From contig NZ_QFWX01000001.1 of assembly GCF_003344045.1 (NCBI RefSeq), positions 372,001 to 436,000 of the forward strand: a stretch of 64,000 nt of DNA. Direction: 5' to 3'. The stretch comes from Marinobacter vulgaris (GTDB lineage Bacteria; Pseudomonadota; Gammaproteobacteria; Pseudomonadales; Oleiphilaceae). Positions 1 through 8,836 of the stretch are shown piece by piece. Below the pieces are notes generated by a model. That model searched no databases and was not told the DNA's origin. It saw only the letters and a program-made list of their open reading frames with translations. The stretch's first letter is position 1; every line of letters starts with the position of its first letter. Both the position numbers and the translations under genes were made by a program.

Positions 1-395
1 GGGCCGGGGCCAGCCTGTTCGGGGTCAGTGATCCCGGCCGTCTGCGAGAAGTGACACACCGCTTCGAGTCCGGTTACCTTGACTGGCTGCTGGGAGCTGC
101 GGATGAGTTTTCCGGGCGCTGGCAGGAGCGCACCCCGGTGTTGCAGGCTCACCGTATCCGGGGGCCAATGATCTTTTTCCAGGGAGGTCAGGACCGGGTG
201 GTGGTGCCGGAGCAGACCCGGGCCATGGTCGAGGTGCTTGAGCAGAACGGGCAGGCCGTTGAGCTCTGGTGGTTCGAAGAGGAGGGGCATGGCTTCCGCC
301 AGCGACACAACCAGATTGCACTGCTTGAGAATCTGCTGGCGTTCTATCAGCGGCATAGCCAAAAGTGCAATGATGGTGCCCGGCAGTTAAGGTAG
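1..395 (+). CDS. S9 family (prolyl oligopeptidase-like) peptidase, C-terminal fragment
   Basis: This is the 3' end of a gene that starts outside the window; the frame is open from base 3. The readable part (about 130 residues) begins with a GASLFGVSDP-type segment and continues with a HRFESGYLDWLLG stretch, both typical of the catalytic alpha/beta-hydrolase domain of S9 dipeptidyl-aminopeptidase/acylaminoacyl peptidases. The expected acid (D in FFQGGQDRVVVP) and histidine (H in EEEGHGFR) of the Ser-Asp-His triad are present; the serine lies upstream of the window. The family cleaves short peptides, usually in the cytoplasm. The family call is good, the substrate is unknown. An internal ATG at base 51 would give a protein without the nucleophile and is not a sensible start. 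Confidence 0.85.
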   Translation, partial: AGASLFGVSDPGRLREVTHRFESGYLDWLLGAADEFSGRWQERTPVLQAHRIRGPMIFFQGGQDRVVVPEQTRAMVEVLEQNGQAVELWWFEEEGHGFRQRHNQIALLENLLAFYQRHSQKCNDGARQLR

Positions 396-441
396 ACTTG
401 GTTCCGAGATAAAAACAACAGCATCCCTGAAGAGAACGCCC

Positions 442-1605
442 ATGAGCTACGACATTTCCGCTCTGCGCAAGTTTGTCTCACCCGAAATCGTCTTTGGCGC
501 CGGCTCCCGCAAGGCGGTGGCCAACTTTGCCAGCAACTTCGGCGCCCGGCATGTGTTCCTGGTGTCGGATCCTGGTGTGGAGAAAGCCGGCTGGGTTGCT
601 GAAATCGTGGATATCCTGGTGAGTGCCGGCATTCGCGTGACCCTGTTTACCGGCGTCTCGCCCAACCCCAAGGTGGATGAAGTCATGGCCGGTGCCGAGC
701 TGTACCGGTCCAATGAGTGTGATGTCATCGTTGCCATCGGCGGCGGCAGCCCCATGGACTGTGCCAAGGGAATTGGCATTGTCAGTGCCCATGGCCGCAG
801 TATCCTCGAGTTTGAGGGCGTGGATACCGTCACCTCGCCATCGCCACCAATGATCCTGATCCCCACCACCGCCGGCACGTCCGCCGATGTCTCCCAGTTC
901 GCGATCATTTCCGACCCGGACCGGCGCTTCAAATTCTCTATCATCAGCAAGGCGGTGGTTCCGGATGTGGCGCTGATAGATCCCGAAGTAACGGAAACCA
1001 TGGATGCCTACCTGACCGCCTGCACCGGTGTCGATGCCCTGGTGCATGCCATTGAGGCCTATGTTTCCACCGGCAGCGGGCCGCTGACGGACACCAACGC
1101 GCTGGAGGCCATCCGGCTGATCAACCGCAATCTGGAACCGCTGGTGCGCAATACCGCTGACGCACATCTGCGGGAGCAGGTCATGCTGGCGTCCATGCAG
1201 GCGGGACTGGCGTTCTCCAATGCTATTCTGGGCGCGGTCCACGCCATGTCCCACAGCCTGGGAGGCTTCCTCGATCTGCCCCACGGGCTTTGCAATGCGC
1301 TGCTGCTTGAGCATGTGGTGGCCTACAACTACACCGCAGCCGAAGACCGTTTCAGGCGGGTGGCCGAGGCCATGGACATTGACACCCGCGGCATGTCGAA
1401 ACCGGTGATCAAGCACAGGCTGATGGAACGGATCATTGCACTCAAGGGAGCGGTGGGGCTGGAAGCCAAACTGGCGAAACTGGGTGTGACCACATCCGAC
1501 ATTCCCTATCTGTCAGGGTTCGCCCTCCAGGACCCGTGTATCCTGACTAATCCGCGGAAGTCCTCCCGCCGCGACGTCGAAGTCGTTTATGCAGAAGCCC
1601 TCTGA
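442..1605 (+). CDS. ercA: ErcA-like iron-containing alcohol dehydrogenase
   Basis: The 387-residue product belongs to the group III, iron-dependent alcohol dehydrogenases, which oxidise alcohols with NAD(P)+. The nucleotide-binding GGGS motif is at residues 100-103. The four likely metal ligands are D198, H202, H267 and H281, the last two within HAMSHSLGG and LPHGLCN. The length fits the family. The stop overlaps by 17 bases the start of a hybrid sensor kinase that resembles ErcS. In pseudomonads ErcA and ErcS proteins act in the control of ethanol oxidation, and ErcA is thought to have a signalling rather than a bulk metabolic role. The symbol rests on sequence type plus this neighbour; a plain metabolic alcohol dehydrogenase remains possible. 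Confidence 0.85.
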   Translation: MSYDISALRKFVSPEIVFGAGSRKAVANFASNFGARHVFLVSDPGVEKAGWVAEIVDILVSAGIRVTLFTGVSPNPKVDEVMAGAELYRSNECDVIVAIGGGSPMDCAKGIGIVSAHGRSILEFEGVDTVTSPSPPMILIPTTAGTSADVSQFAIISDPDRRFKFSIISKAVVPDVALIDPEVTETMDAYLTACTGVDALVHAIEAYVSTGSGPLTDTNALEAIRLINRNLEPLVRNTADAHLREQVMLASMQAGLAFSNAILGAVHAMSHSLGGFLDLPHGLCNALLLEHVVAYNYTAAEDRFRRVAEAMDIDTRGMSKPVIKHRLMERIIALKGAVGLEAKLAKLGVTTSDIPYLSGFALQDPCILTNPRKSSRRDVEVVYAEAL

Positions 1606-3256
1606 TTCCGGAGAAACCGGCTACGAGGTCGGCGATCTACTCGGCCTCGGCAGCCAGTCGCTGCGCAAGAACTACTATCCCGCACTTCAGGAACGGATAG
1701 AGGAGCTGGAAATAGAGCGCAACCGCTATAAGTGGCTGTTCGAAAACGCCCTGCACGGCATCTTTCAGGCCAATCTCCGTGGTGGCTTTGTCGCCGCCAA
1801 CCCCGCCATGGCCCGTATCTGTGGCTATGACAGTGCTGATGAACTCATCGCCGGTGTCATACGTCTGCGGGAACAGCTGTTCTGCAGTTCCGGGGATTTT
1901 GATGACATCCGCCAGGAGTTGCTGAACCAGGGCAGCCTCAGCGCCAGGGAAACGCGGTTGAGGCGCTCAGACAGCACGCCGGTTCATGTTGCCATTACCT
2001 TGCTCAGGCGCCCCGACCTTGGCCCGGAAGTGGTGGAGGCGTTCGTTGCTGACATAACCGAGCGCCATCAGGCCCGGGAAAAACTGCGCCAGCTCAACGC
2101 GGACCTGGAGCGCCGGGTCGAGGAGCGCACCGACGAATTACAGAACGCCAATGAAAGCAAAGACAAGTACCTGGCCGCTGCCAGTCATGACCTGCTGCAG
2201 CCCCTGAACGCCGCCCGCCTGCTGGTCTCCGCCCTCATGGACAGTAACCTGCCGGCGGACGAAAGCCGCCTTGTGCACCGGGTTCAGCGCTCGCTGGAAA
2301 GCGCGGAAGACCTGCTGTCGGATCTGCTGGATATTTCCAGGCTGGAACAGAAAGCCATGCAGCCGGACTATGTCCATACCGATATCGGTGAGCTGATGCG
2401 GGGCCTGGCCCAGGAATTCGAACCACTGGCTGAAAACGCAGACCTGAACTTTCGCGTGCGGGCCGGTCACGGCAGCGTCCGCACCGATCCGCGAATGCTG
2501 ACACGAATACTCAGGAATCTGCTGAGCAACGCCTTTCGCTACACCGACACCGGTGGGGTGCTGTTTGCCGCCCGCAAACGGGGGCCCAACCTGGAAATCG
2601 GGATATGGGACACGGGGGTCGGCATTGAAAAGGAAAAGCTCGCGGATATCTTCCGGGAGTTCCACCAGATACTGCCCAAAGGTAGCAGCCGCCAGGGTGT
2701 TGGCCTGGGACTGGCAATTGTTGACCGGATGGCGAGGGTGCTGGGTTGTGAAATCCGGGTGGACTCCAGCTACGGCAGGGGTTCCTGCTTCAGCATCCTG
2801 CTCCCACTGAGTACGGTTATGGAGGCGTCCCCGAGTGCCCGGAGCATTGCAGCGCCGGTACCCGCCACCTCCTCCTTTGATGGGCTGCGAGTGCTGGTGA
2901 TCGATAATGAAGAGCCGGTACAGGAGAGTATGCGGGCATTGCTGGAGCGTTGGGGGTGCCATGTAGTGACGGCCGCCAGCGCAGATGAAGCCATTGAGCG
3001 ATGCCGGGGCGTTGACATCATGCTTGCGGATTTCCATCTCGATGACAATCTGACGGGTTGCGAGGCGATCCAGGAGGTTCGCCGCCGCTTTGGTCACGAT
3101 ATTCCCGCTGCGGTGATTACCGCGGACCGTGGTGATGAAACACTCCGGCTGATCAGAGCCCAGCGCCTGCCCGTGCTTAACAAGCCGGTGAAACCCAATC
3201 GACTGAGGGCACTGGTAACCAGTCTTTCCGCGTCCCTGAACCCTGTCAGGGAATGA
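1589..3256 (+). CDS. ErcS/NahK-type hybrid sensor histidine kinase
   Basis: The 555-residue protein has no clear membrane segment or signal peptide, so it is probably cytoplasmic. Its order is an N-terminal helix (about 25-45), a PAS domain (about 48-160), a coiled coil (about 160-195), a HisKA domain with phospho-acceptor H200 (AASHDLLQPLNAAR), an HATPase domain with N box (RNLLSNAFRY), G1 (DTGVGI) and G2 (GVGLGLAI) up to about 405, and a receiver domain with probable phospho-acceptor D481 (MLADFHLDD) and the conserved lysine in LNKPVKP. This layout matches the ErcS'/NahK group of Pseudomonas. It overlaps the alcohol dehydrogenase gene, so the two are probably co-translated. No response regulator with an output domain is adjacent, so its partner must be encoded elsewhere. 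Confidence 0.88.
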   Translation: MQKPSDSGETGYEVGDLLGLGSQSLRKNYYPALQERIEELEIERNRYKWLFENALHGIFQANLRGGFVAANPAMARICGYDSADELIAGVIRLREQLFCSSGDFDDIRQELLNQGSLSARETRLRRSDSTPVHVAITLLRRPDLGPEVVEAFVADITERHQAREKLRQLNADLERRVEERTDELQNANESKDKYLAAASHDLLQPLNAARLLVSALMDSNLPADESRLVHRVQRSLESAEDLLSDLLDISRLEQKAMQPDYVHTDIGELMRGLAQEFEPLAENADLNFRVRAGHGSVRTDPRMLTRILRNLLSNAFRYTDTGGVLFAARKRGPNLEIGIWDTGVGIEKEKLADIFREFHQILPKGSSRQGVGLGLAIVDRMARVLGCEIRVDSSYGRGSCFSILLPLSTVMEASPSARSIAAPVPATSSFDGLRVLVIDNEEPVQESMRALLERWGCHVVTAASADEAIERCRGVDIMLADFHLDDNLTGCEAIQEVRRRFGHDIPAAVITADRGDETLRLIRAQRLPVLNKPVKPNRLRALVTSLSASLNPVRE

Positions 3257-3388
3257 CGGTCTACACTCACAGGTCTGTCCGGTTCATGCCCGGTCATGAA
3301 TTTTGATCAGCTTACCGGCATTTGCGACCATGTCAGACTGATGGCTCCACTTAATGAATAACCGAGTCTGGCCGACGAGGAGTATGTC

Positions 3389-4765
3389 ATGACCCATTTC
3401 AGGACGGAAAAAGACAGCCTGGGCGAAGTCCGTGTTCCCGAGAAGGCCCTTTGGGGCGCCCAAACCCAGAGAGCCGTGGAAAATTTTCCGGTCAGTGGCC
3501 TGCCCATGCCACCCGCCTTTATTGCGGCGGTGGTTCGGGTAAAGCAGGCGGCTGCCGACGCCAATGCCAGCCTTGGACTGCTGGACAACGACGTGCGTGA
3601 CGCCATCGTGGCTGCGGGCGATCGCATACTGAATGGCGAGTGTGCTGACCAGTTCCCCATCGACCGGTACCAGACCGGATCCGGCACCAGCACCAACATG
3701 AATGTGAATGAGGTCATTGCGGCCCTGGCTAAACGGGAGGGGGTCGAGATCAACCCCAACGACCACGTCAACATGAGTCAGAGTTCCAACGATGTCATTC
3801 CAACCGCGATTCATGTCAGTGCCGTGACCGGTGTCCGCGAACGTCTGATACCGGCGCTGACGCATCTGTGCGGTGTGATTTACGAGCGCGAGGCAGAATT
3901 TTCAGAGCAGGTCAAAACCGGGCGAACCCATCTGATGGATGCGATGCCGGTTACCCTGGGCCAGGAGCTGCGCACCTGGCGGGAGCAGTTGCTGGCAATG
4001 GACAAGCGACTGGCCGCTGCGGCCGACGATCTGCTGAAGGTACCCCAGGGCGGAACCGCGGTAGGCACCGGTGTGAACGCACTGCACGAATTCCCTGAGC
4101 AGTTCGTCAAGTTCCTGAAGTCCAATACCGGCTACCATTTCCAGTCACTGGACCACAAATTTGTGGGGCAGAGTGCGATTGATGCGCCGGTGGCGCTGTC
4201 GGCACAGCTCCGGGGCCTGGCCATCGTGCTTACCAAGATTGCCAATGATCTGCGCTGGATGAACAGCGGCCCTATTCATGGCCTCGCGGAAATCAGCCTG
4301 CCGGCGTTACAGCCGGGCAGCAGCATCATGCCGGGGAAAGTGAACCCGGTGATCCCGGAGTCGGTAGCCATGGTAGGGGCCCAGGTCATGGGTCTGGACA
4401 ACAGCATTGCCATTGCCGGTCAGTCCGGAAACTTTCAGTTGAATGTGATGCTGCCACTGGTGGGTGCCAACCTGCTGGACATGGTTGATCTTCTGAGCAA
4501 CGCCTCCACCATGCTCGGCGACAAAGCGATTCGCGACTTCACCGTGAATGCCGATCATCTGGACTCGGCGGTGGGCAAAAATCCGGTGCTGGTCACTGCC
4601 CTGAATCCCGAGATCGGATACAGCCTGGCCTCGGATATTGCCAAGGAAGCCTACCAGAGCGGCAGGCCGGTGATTGACGTGGCGGAAGAGCGCAGTGGTC
4701 TGGACCGCGACCGGCTGGAAAAATTGATGGATCCGCTGAAACTGACCAAGGGCGGCGTGTCCTGA
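3389..4765 (+). CDS. fumC: Fumarate hydratase, class II
   Basis: This 458-residue protein is an iron-independent fumarase, which interconverts fumarate and L-malate in the TCA cycle in the cytoplasm. The superfamily signature GSSIMPGKVNP lies at residues 310-320 and contains the mobile catalytic-loop serine. The second active-site region GRTHLMDAMP carries H181. SGTSTNMNVNEV near residue 95 is the first conserved region. Length and motifs fit FumC over aspartase or argininosuccinate lyase, although the three families are close. A GAGGAG ribosome site precedes the ATG. Malate:quinone oxidoreductase, which uses its product, is encoded 8 kb downstream. Confidence 0.95.
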   Translation: MTHFRTEKDSLGEVRVPEKALWGAQTQRAVENFPVSGLPMPPAFIAAVVRVKQAAADANASLGLLDNDVRDAIVAAGDRILNGECADQFPIDRYQTGSGTSTNMNVNEVIAALAKREGVEINPNDHVNMSQSSNDVIPTAIHVSAVTGVRERLIPALTHLCGVIYEREAEFSEQVKTGRTHLMDAMPVTLGQELRTWREQLLAMDKRLAAAADDLLKVPQGGTAVGTGVNALHEFPEQFVKFLKSNTGYHFQSLDHKFVGQSAIDAPVALSAQLRGLAIVLTKIANDLRWMNSGPIHGLAEISLPALQPGSSIMPGKVNPVIPESVAMVGAQVMGLDNSIAIAGQSGNFQLNVMLPLVGANLLDMVDLLSNASTMLGDKAIRDFTVNADHLDSAVGKNPVLVTALNPEIGYSLASDIAKEAYQSGRPVIDVAEERSGLDRDRLEKLMDPLKLTKGGVS

Positions 4766-4809
4766 AAAAATCTCGTCCACCGGGCGACAGCTGACGGAGG
4801 CTGGGCAGT

Positions 4810-5292
4810 TTGCTGATTTCTCTCGAGCTCTTCGTGATGCTGGTGCTGGCAAACGGGGCACCGGTGGTCGCCGCCCGGGTGCTGGGCCGGCGCTGGTCCG
4901 CGGCCATCGACGGTGGGCGCCGGTGGCGGGATGGCCGGCCGCTGCTTGGCAGCAGCAAAACCTGGCGCGGCCTGGTCTCCGGTACCCTGGCATGCGGCCT
5001 GTTCGCGCTGACAACCGGAATGGGCCTGGTGTTCGGTCTGCTGTTCGGGTTGCTGGGGTTGATCGGGGACATGATCAGCAGCTTTATCAAGCGTCGTGCC
5101 GGGTTGGCCTCCAGTGGCCGGGCTATTGGGCTGGACCAGATTCCCGAAGCCCTGCTGCCGATGATTCTGGCGTGGTACTGGCTGGACCTGAACGGGCTTG
5201 TGGTGGCAGGTGTTGTGGTGCTGTTCACCCTCTCCAACATACTGCTGTCACCGCTGCTGTACCGGCTGGGCATCCGTCACCAGCCTCACTGA
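4810..5292 (+). CDS. CDP-archaeol synthase (CarS/DUF46) family membrane protein
   Basis: The 160-residue product is mostly hydrophobic, with about four to five membrane segments. It carries family hallmarks GSSKTWRG (about residues 49-56), GDMISSFIKRR (about 88-98) and DQIPEALLP. In archaea CarS makes CDP-archaeol from CTP and an unsaturated archaetidic acid, and it is distantly related to bacterial CdsA. Bacterial homologues exist but their substrate is unknown to me. The start is a TTG 44 bases after fumC; no ATG lies near the first membrane segment. It ends 10 bases from a convergent phosphoesterase gene. The family call is fairly firm; its activity here is inferred. Confidence 0.75.
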   Translation: MLISLELFVMLVLANGAPVVAARVLGRRWSAAIDGGRRWRDGRPLLGSSKTWRGLVSGTLACGLFALTTGMGLVFGLLFGLLGLIGDMISSFIKRRAGLASSGRAIGLDQIPEALLPMILAWYWLDLNGLVVAGVVVLFTLSNILLSPLLYRLGIRHQPH

Positions 5293-5302
5293 GCCCGTTC
5301 CG

Positions 5303-6277
5303 CTATTCTGGCCCGCTGGTGAGCGTATGCAAAGTCACCTCCGGGGGGCAATTCAGGCGCACGTTGACGACCGAGGTGCCGGTGCCGGGCGAGGTGTAGC
5401 CCTGCATGCCGTTTCTGCGCCACTGTCCGCGGCCCAGTTCCCGTGGACAGTCAGCGTCCAGGGTGACCGGAATGCCTCCGGGCAGGCAGATCTGACCGCC
5501 GTGGGTATGGCCGCAGAGGAACATGTCGTAGCCGGCATGAGCGGCTTCCCGCCAGATTTCCGGAGTGTGGCTGAGCAACAGGCTGGTGGCGCCCGGCGGA
5601 ATCTCATCCCCGGCCTTGTGCAGGTTGTGGACCTTGTAAAAGTGGGCATCGTCCACGCCTGCCAAGTAGAGCTTGTCATCACCCCGTTGAAGGATGGCGT
5701 GTTCGTTCATCAACAGGTGATACCCCATGTCCTCGAGGCCCGGCACCATGCGAACACTGTCGTGGTTGCCCAATACCGCATACGCCTTGCCGTGAATGGC
5801 GTCCCTCAGCTGTGCCATGCCTTCCATGGCATCATCAATCGGCCCCCAGGTCCGGCGGCGGTAGTCCCCGGTCAGCACGCACAGGTCATACTCGAGCGGT
5901 TTGATCCGGTTGATGACCGCCTGCAGGTTAGCCTCGTCCATGTCCACGTGGAGATCGGTCAGCTGCAGGATGCGATAGCCTTCGAAGGCTGCGGGCAGGC
6001 CGGGAATGTGGAAGCGGTTATGGACGATGTCCAGGCGGCGGCTGTTGGCCTGTCCCCGCCGGAACAGCCCCGCCAGTTTCAGGCATGTGCTGATAAACCG
6101 CGGGGCGGAGGTGATGTTTTCAAGATGGAACGATTGCTGGTCCGGCCCGAAAACCTTTGCCTCTGCTTCACGTTCGATGCCGAGGCGCTGCCTGGCATGA
6201 ACCGGGCCAAGACGGAGGCTCAGGCGATATTCCAGCAGTTCGTCCTGATGTTCTGGTGTATGTGCCCGGGCAGTCAT
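5303..6277 (-). CDS. Calcineurin-like metallophosphoesterase
   Basis: The 324-residue protein carries the full two-metal phosphoesterase motif series in order: DLHVD (D-x-H), GDYR (the GD motif), GNHD, SHTPE, and GHTHGGQ near the C-terminal third. This set resembles the YaeI/YkuE group, which includes phosphodiesterases acting on lipid or nucleotide substrates. The N-terminal 110 residues are charged and poorly conserved in appearance, and no signal peptide is evident. It is convergent with the CarS-like gene and divergent from chrA. The fold and metal-dependent hydrolysis are well supported; the substrate is not. Confidence 0.88.
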   Translation of the reverse strand: MTARAHTPEHQDELLEYRLSLRLGPVHARQRLGIEREAEAKVFGPDQQSFHLENITSAPRFISTCLKLAGLFRRGQANSRRLDIVHNRFHIPGLPAAFEGYRILQLTDLHVDMDEANLQAVINRIKPLEYDLCVLTGDYRRRTWGPIDDAMEGMAQLRDAIHGKAYAVLGNHDSVRMVPGLEDMGYHLLMNEHAILQRGDDKLYLAGVDDAHFYKVHNLHKAGDEIPPGATSLLLSHTPEIWREAAHAGYDMFLCGHTHGGQICLPGGIPVTLDADCPRELGRGQWRRNGMQGYTSPGTGTSVVNVRLNCPPEVTLHTLTSGPE

Positions 6278-6422
6278 TGCTCGTCCTGTTGGTTGTTGTC
6301 AACGTTTCCTGTCACGATCCGGTCAACACGCCCCTTCATTATGGTTAGGTCTGGGAGTGATGCAACAGAGAAGTCATAATGTTCATCCTTCTTAATACAC
6401 GTTGTCACAGACAGAGAGTTCC

Positions 6423-7631
6423 ATGTCCAGGGATGTCTTCTCCAAGGATACCGATTCAAACGAGTCCCCTGCCGGGGCGTTGGCTCCCTGGCACATTTTC
6501 CTGCTGTTTCTGCGGCTTGGGCTGACCTCGTTTGGCGGGCCCGCCGCCCACCTCGGTTTCTTCCATGAAGAATTCGTCAAACGCCGGCAGTGGTTATCGG
6601 ACTCCGCTTATGGCGAGGTGGTGGCATTGTGCCAGTTATTGCCCGGCCCGGCATCCAGCCAGGTCGGCCTGACCCTCGGCTTTCTGCAGCGTGGCTACCG
6701 TGGTGCGGCCGCAGCCTGGCTGGGCTTTACACTGCCATCGGCATTGCTGATGACACTGTTTGCGCTTGGCCTTGGCCTGTGGCCGGAGGCCGGGGAAGGG
6801 GGCTGGATAACCGGCCTCAAGCTGTTTGTAGTCGCGGTTGTGGCGCAGGCGGTCTGGCAAATGGGCCGGACCCTGTGTCCCGATGGTCCCCGCTTGTCCA
6901 TTGCAGTTCTGGTGGCGGTACTGTTGCTGACGGTGGGTGCGACCTGGATGCAGATTCTTGCCCTCCTGGCCGCCGGCGCGGCGGGTGCGGTATTGAAACT
7001 GCCGCAACAACAGTCGTCGCAAACGCTGACCATCCCCGTGCAGACCCGGCGCCCCATGGTCTTTTTCGCCGTGTTTGCCGGGCTTTTGATGCTGGCGTTT
7101 GTGCCGATTTCCCCGGGCTCGCTCGGTTGGATCTGGGCGGAGCTGTATCGTGCCGGTGCCCTGGTGTTTGGCGGCGGGCACGTGGTGCTGCCCTGGCTGC
7201 AGGAGGGTTTTGTCGCCTCCGGCGCGATGCCCGCAGACACTTTCCTGGCCGGCTACGGGGTTGCCCAGGCGATGCCGGGGCCGCTGTTTTCCTTTTCCGC
7301 GTTTCTGGGGGGCATACAGAATGGGTGGGCCGGTGCCGTGGTGGCCGTTGTTGCTGTTTTCCTGCCGGGGACCCTGCTGGTGTTTGCCGGCCTTCCCCTG
7401 TGGTCGTATATCCGCAGCCATGAGCTTGCCCGGGCCGCACTTGCCGGCGTAAACGCGGGTGTTGTCGGGCTGTTGCTGGCGGCACTATATGATCCGGTAT
7501 TCACATCCGCCGTAAATAGCTCCGCCGCAATCGCATTTGTCATGCTGGCCTGGGTCAGCCTGGCCCTGTGGCGGGTGCCGGTGTGGATTCTGGCGCCCGG
7601 TAGCGCGCTGGCTGGTTTGATGCTTTTCTGA
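6423..7631 (+). CDS. chrA: Chromate transporter
   Basis: This 402-residue membrane protein contains two CHR domains, the layout of long-chain ChrA transporters, which export chromate from the cytoplasm using the proton gradient. The first half holds TSFGGPAAHLGFF, the CQLLPGPASSQ loop and then hydrophobic helices. The second half repeats the pattern with FGGGHVVLPWL and AQAMPGPLFSF. I chose ATG 6423; a TTG at 6402 would add seven residues but has no ribosome site. The following genes are msrA and msrB, which repair oxidised methionine, a link that makes sense if the cell meets oxidising metals. Some family members may carry other anions. Confidence 0.92.
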   Translation: MSRDVFSKDTDSNESPAGALAPWHIFLLFLRLGLTSFGGPAAHLGFFHEEFVKRRQWLSDSAYGEVVALCQLLPGPASSQVGLTLGFLQRGYRGAAAAWLGFTLPSALLMTLFALGLGLWPEAGEGGWITGLKLFVVAVVAQAVWQMGRTLCPDGPRLSIAVLVAVLLLTVGATWMQILALLAAGAAGAVLKLPQQQSSQTLTIPVQTRRPMVFFAVFAGLLMLAFVPISPGSLGWIWAELYRAGALVFGGGHVVLPWLQEGFVASGAMPADTFLAGYGVAQAMPGPLFSFSAFLGGIQNGWAGAVVAVVAVFLPGTLLVFAGLPLWSYIRSHELARAALAGVNAGVVGLLLAALYDPVFTSAVNSSAAIAFVMLAWVSLALWRVPVWILAPGSALAGLMLF

Positions 7632-7725
7632 TCTCGGTGTCAGGGGTGGCCAAACCGCGTCAGTGAGGCCACACTTGGGTGTAACTACACGCGCATTAAT
7701 GAATGACTCAGAGGCAGAAGCTGAT

Positions 7726-8373
7726 ATGTCGACATCCTGCAATATTCCAGGCCTGAATGTACCGAAAAGCCGCTTTCCGGAACCGGAACAGGATTTGCCC
7801 GCCGGTGATTCCCGCGAGCAGAGAGTGGTGCTTGGCGGTGGCTGTTTCTGGTGTGTGGAGGCGGTTTTCCTGGCGGTTAGCGGGGTTAGCCGGGTGGAAT
7901 CCGGCTATGCCGGAGGTGCCGCCGAGACCGCTAATTATGAGGCGGTATGCAGCGGGCAGACCGGTCACGCCGAAGTGGTGGATGTCCATTTCGACCCGCA
8001 GACAGTCAGCTTCGGAGAGATCCTGAAAGTCTTTTTCTCCGTGGCCCATGACCCCACCCAGCTCAATCGTCAGGGTAATGATCGCGGGACCCAGTACCGT
8101 TCGGCAATCTTCTATGAATCTGAAGACCAGAAGCGGGTAGCGGAGGCCTATATTCGCCAGCTCAATTCCGCCGGTGTTTACGAGGATCCGGTGGTAACCA
8201 CCCTGGAGCCCCTGGAGGCATTTTATCCGGCCGAGTCCTACCATCAGAATTTTGCGGCCCGCAATCCCTATCAGCCCTACATCATGGCTGTCGCAGCACC
8301 AAAGATGGAAAAGCTTGTGGACACATTCGGTGACCGGCTGAAGCCCGGTTATACCGATAATGATATTGCCTGA
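7726..8373 (+). CDS. msrA: Peptide-methionine (S)-S-oxide reductase
   Basis: MsrA reduces the S form of methionine sulfoxide in proteins, with electrons from thioredoxin. The catalytic signature GGGCFWC gives active-site C40 (with C43). GYAGG, GHAEVV and the HDPTQLNRQGND(R)G(T)QYRS region follow in the family order. With ATG 7726 the protein has 215 residues, near the length of E. coli MsrA; in-frame GTG 7663 and ATG 7699 lie upstream but add unconserved residues. The gene ends 10 bases before msrB, so the two form a unit that handles both sulfoxide stereoisomers. Confidence 0.95.
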   Translation: MSTSCNIPGLNVPKSRFPEPEQDLPAGDSREQRVVLGGGCFWCVEAVFLAVSGVSRVESGYAGGAAETANYEAVCSGQTGHAEVVDVHFDPQTVSFGEILKVFFSVAHDPTQLNRQGNDRGTQYRSAIFYESEDQKRVAEAYIRQLNSAGVYEDPVVTTLEPLEAFYPAESYHQNFAARNPYQPYIMAVAAPKMEKLVDTFGDRLKPGYTDNDIA

Positions 8374-8383
8374 GGAGGCTGCA

Positions 8384-8812
8384 ATGAGCGTTTCTGCTGC
8401 AGGTTACGACCTGACACCGCTGACACCCGAAGAGATTGATGAAAAGGCTGCCAGCCTGTCCGTGGAAGAGCGCCGCGTGTTGCTGGACCATGGCACCGAG
8501 CGGCCGTTCTGCGGCACCTTGCTGGATAACAAGAATCCCGGCGTCTATTACTGCCGGCTTTGCGAGCTGCCGTTGTTCAGCTCGGATTCCAAGTTTGATT
8601 CCGGCACTGGCTGGCCCAGTTTCTTCCAGCCCTTCGACAAGGATCATATCCGCTACATTGACGACAACAGTATGGGTATGACGCGCACGGAAGTCCGCTG
8701 CCCACGGTGTGATAGCCATCTGGGGCATGTGTTCCCCGACGGCCCGCCGCCCACCGGGCAGCGCTACTGCCTGAACTCGGTGGCGCTGGTGTTCCGGGAA
8801 AACCGGGACTAG
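8384..8812 (+). CDS. msrB: Peptide-methionine (R)-S-oxide reductase
   Basis: MsrB reduces the R form of protein methionine sulfoxide. The 142-residue product has the structural zinc cysteines C57/C60 (CRLC) and C106/C109 (CPRC), the GTGWPSF motif, HLGHVF, and catalytic C129 in RYCLNS. The start is ATG 8384, preceded by TGAGGAGG at a good distance and also overlapping the msrA stop region; an upstream in-frame ATG at 8360 lies inside msrA and is unlikely. It is the last gene of a probable chrA-msrA-msrB run, and the next gene is convergent. Confidence 0.96.
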   Translation: MSVSAAGYDLTPLTPEEIDEKAASLSVEERRVLLDHGTERPFCGTLLDNKNPGVYYCRLCELPLFSSDSKFDSGTGWPSFFQPFDKDHIRYIDDNSMGMTRTEVRCPRCDSHLGHVFPDGPPPTGQRYCLNSVALVFRENRD

Positions 8813-8836
8813 CGTCGTCTGCTGGCCAGCCAGCTG

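Noticed and set aside
2138-3097. 319-codon frame antisense to the hybrid kinase
   Set aside because: The kinase on the plus strand has all catalytic motifs.
5198-6379. 393-codon plus-strand frame over the metallophosphoesterase
   Set aside because: The minus-strand product has the full phosphoesterase motif series; the plus frame is a shadow.
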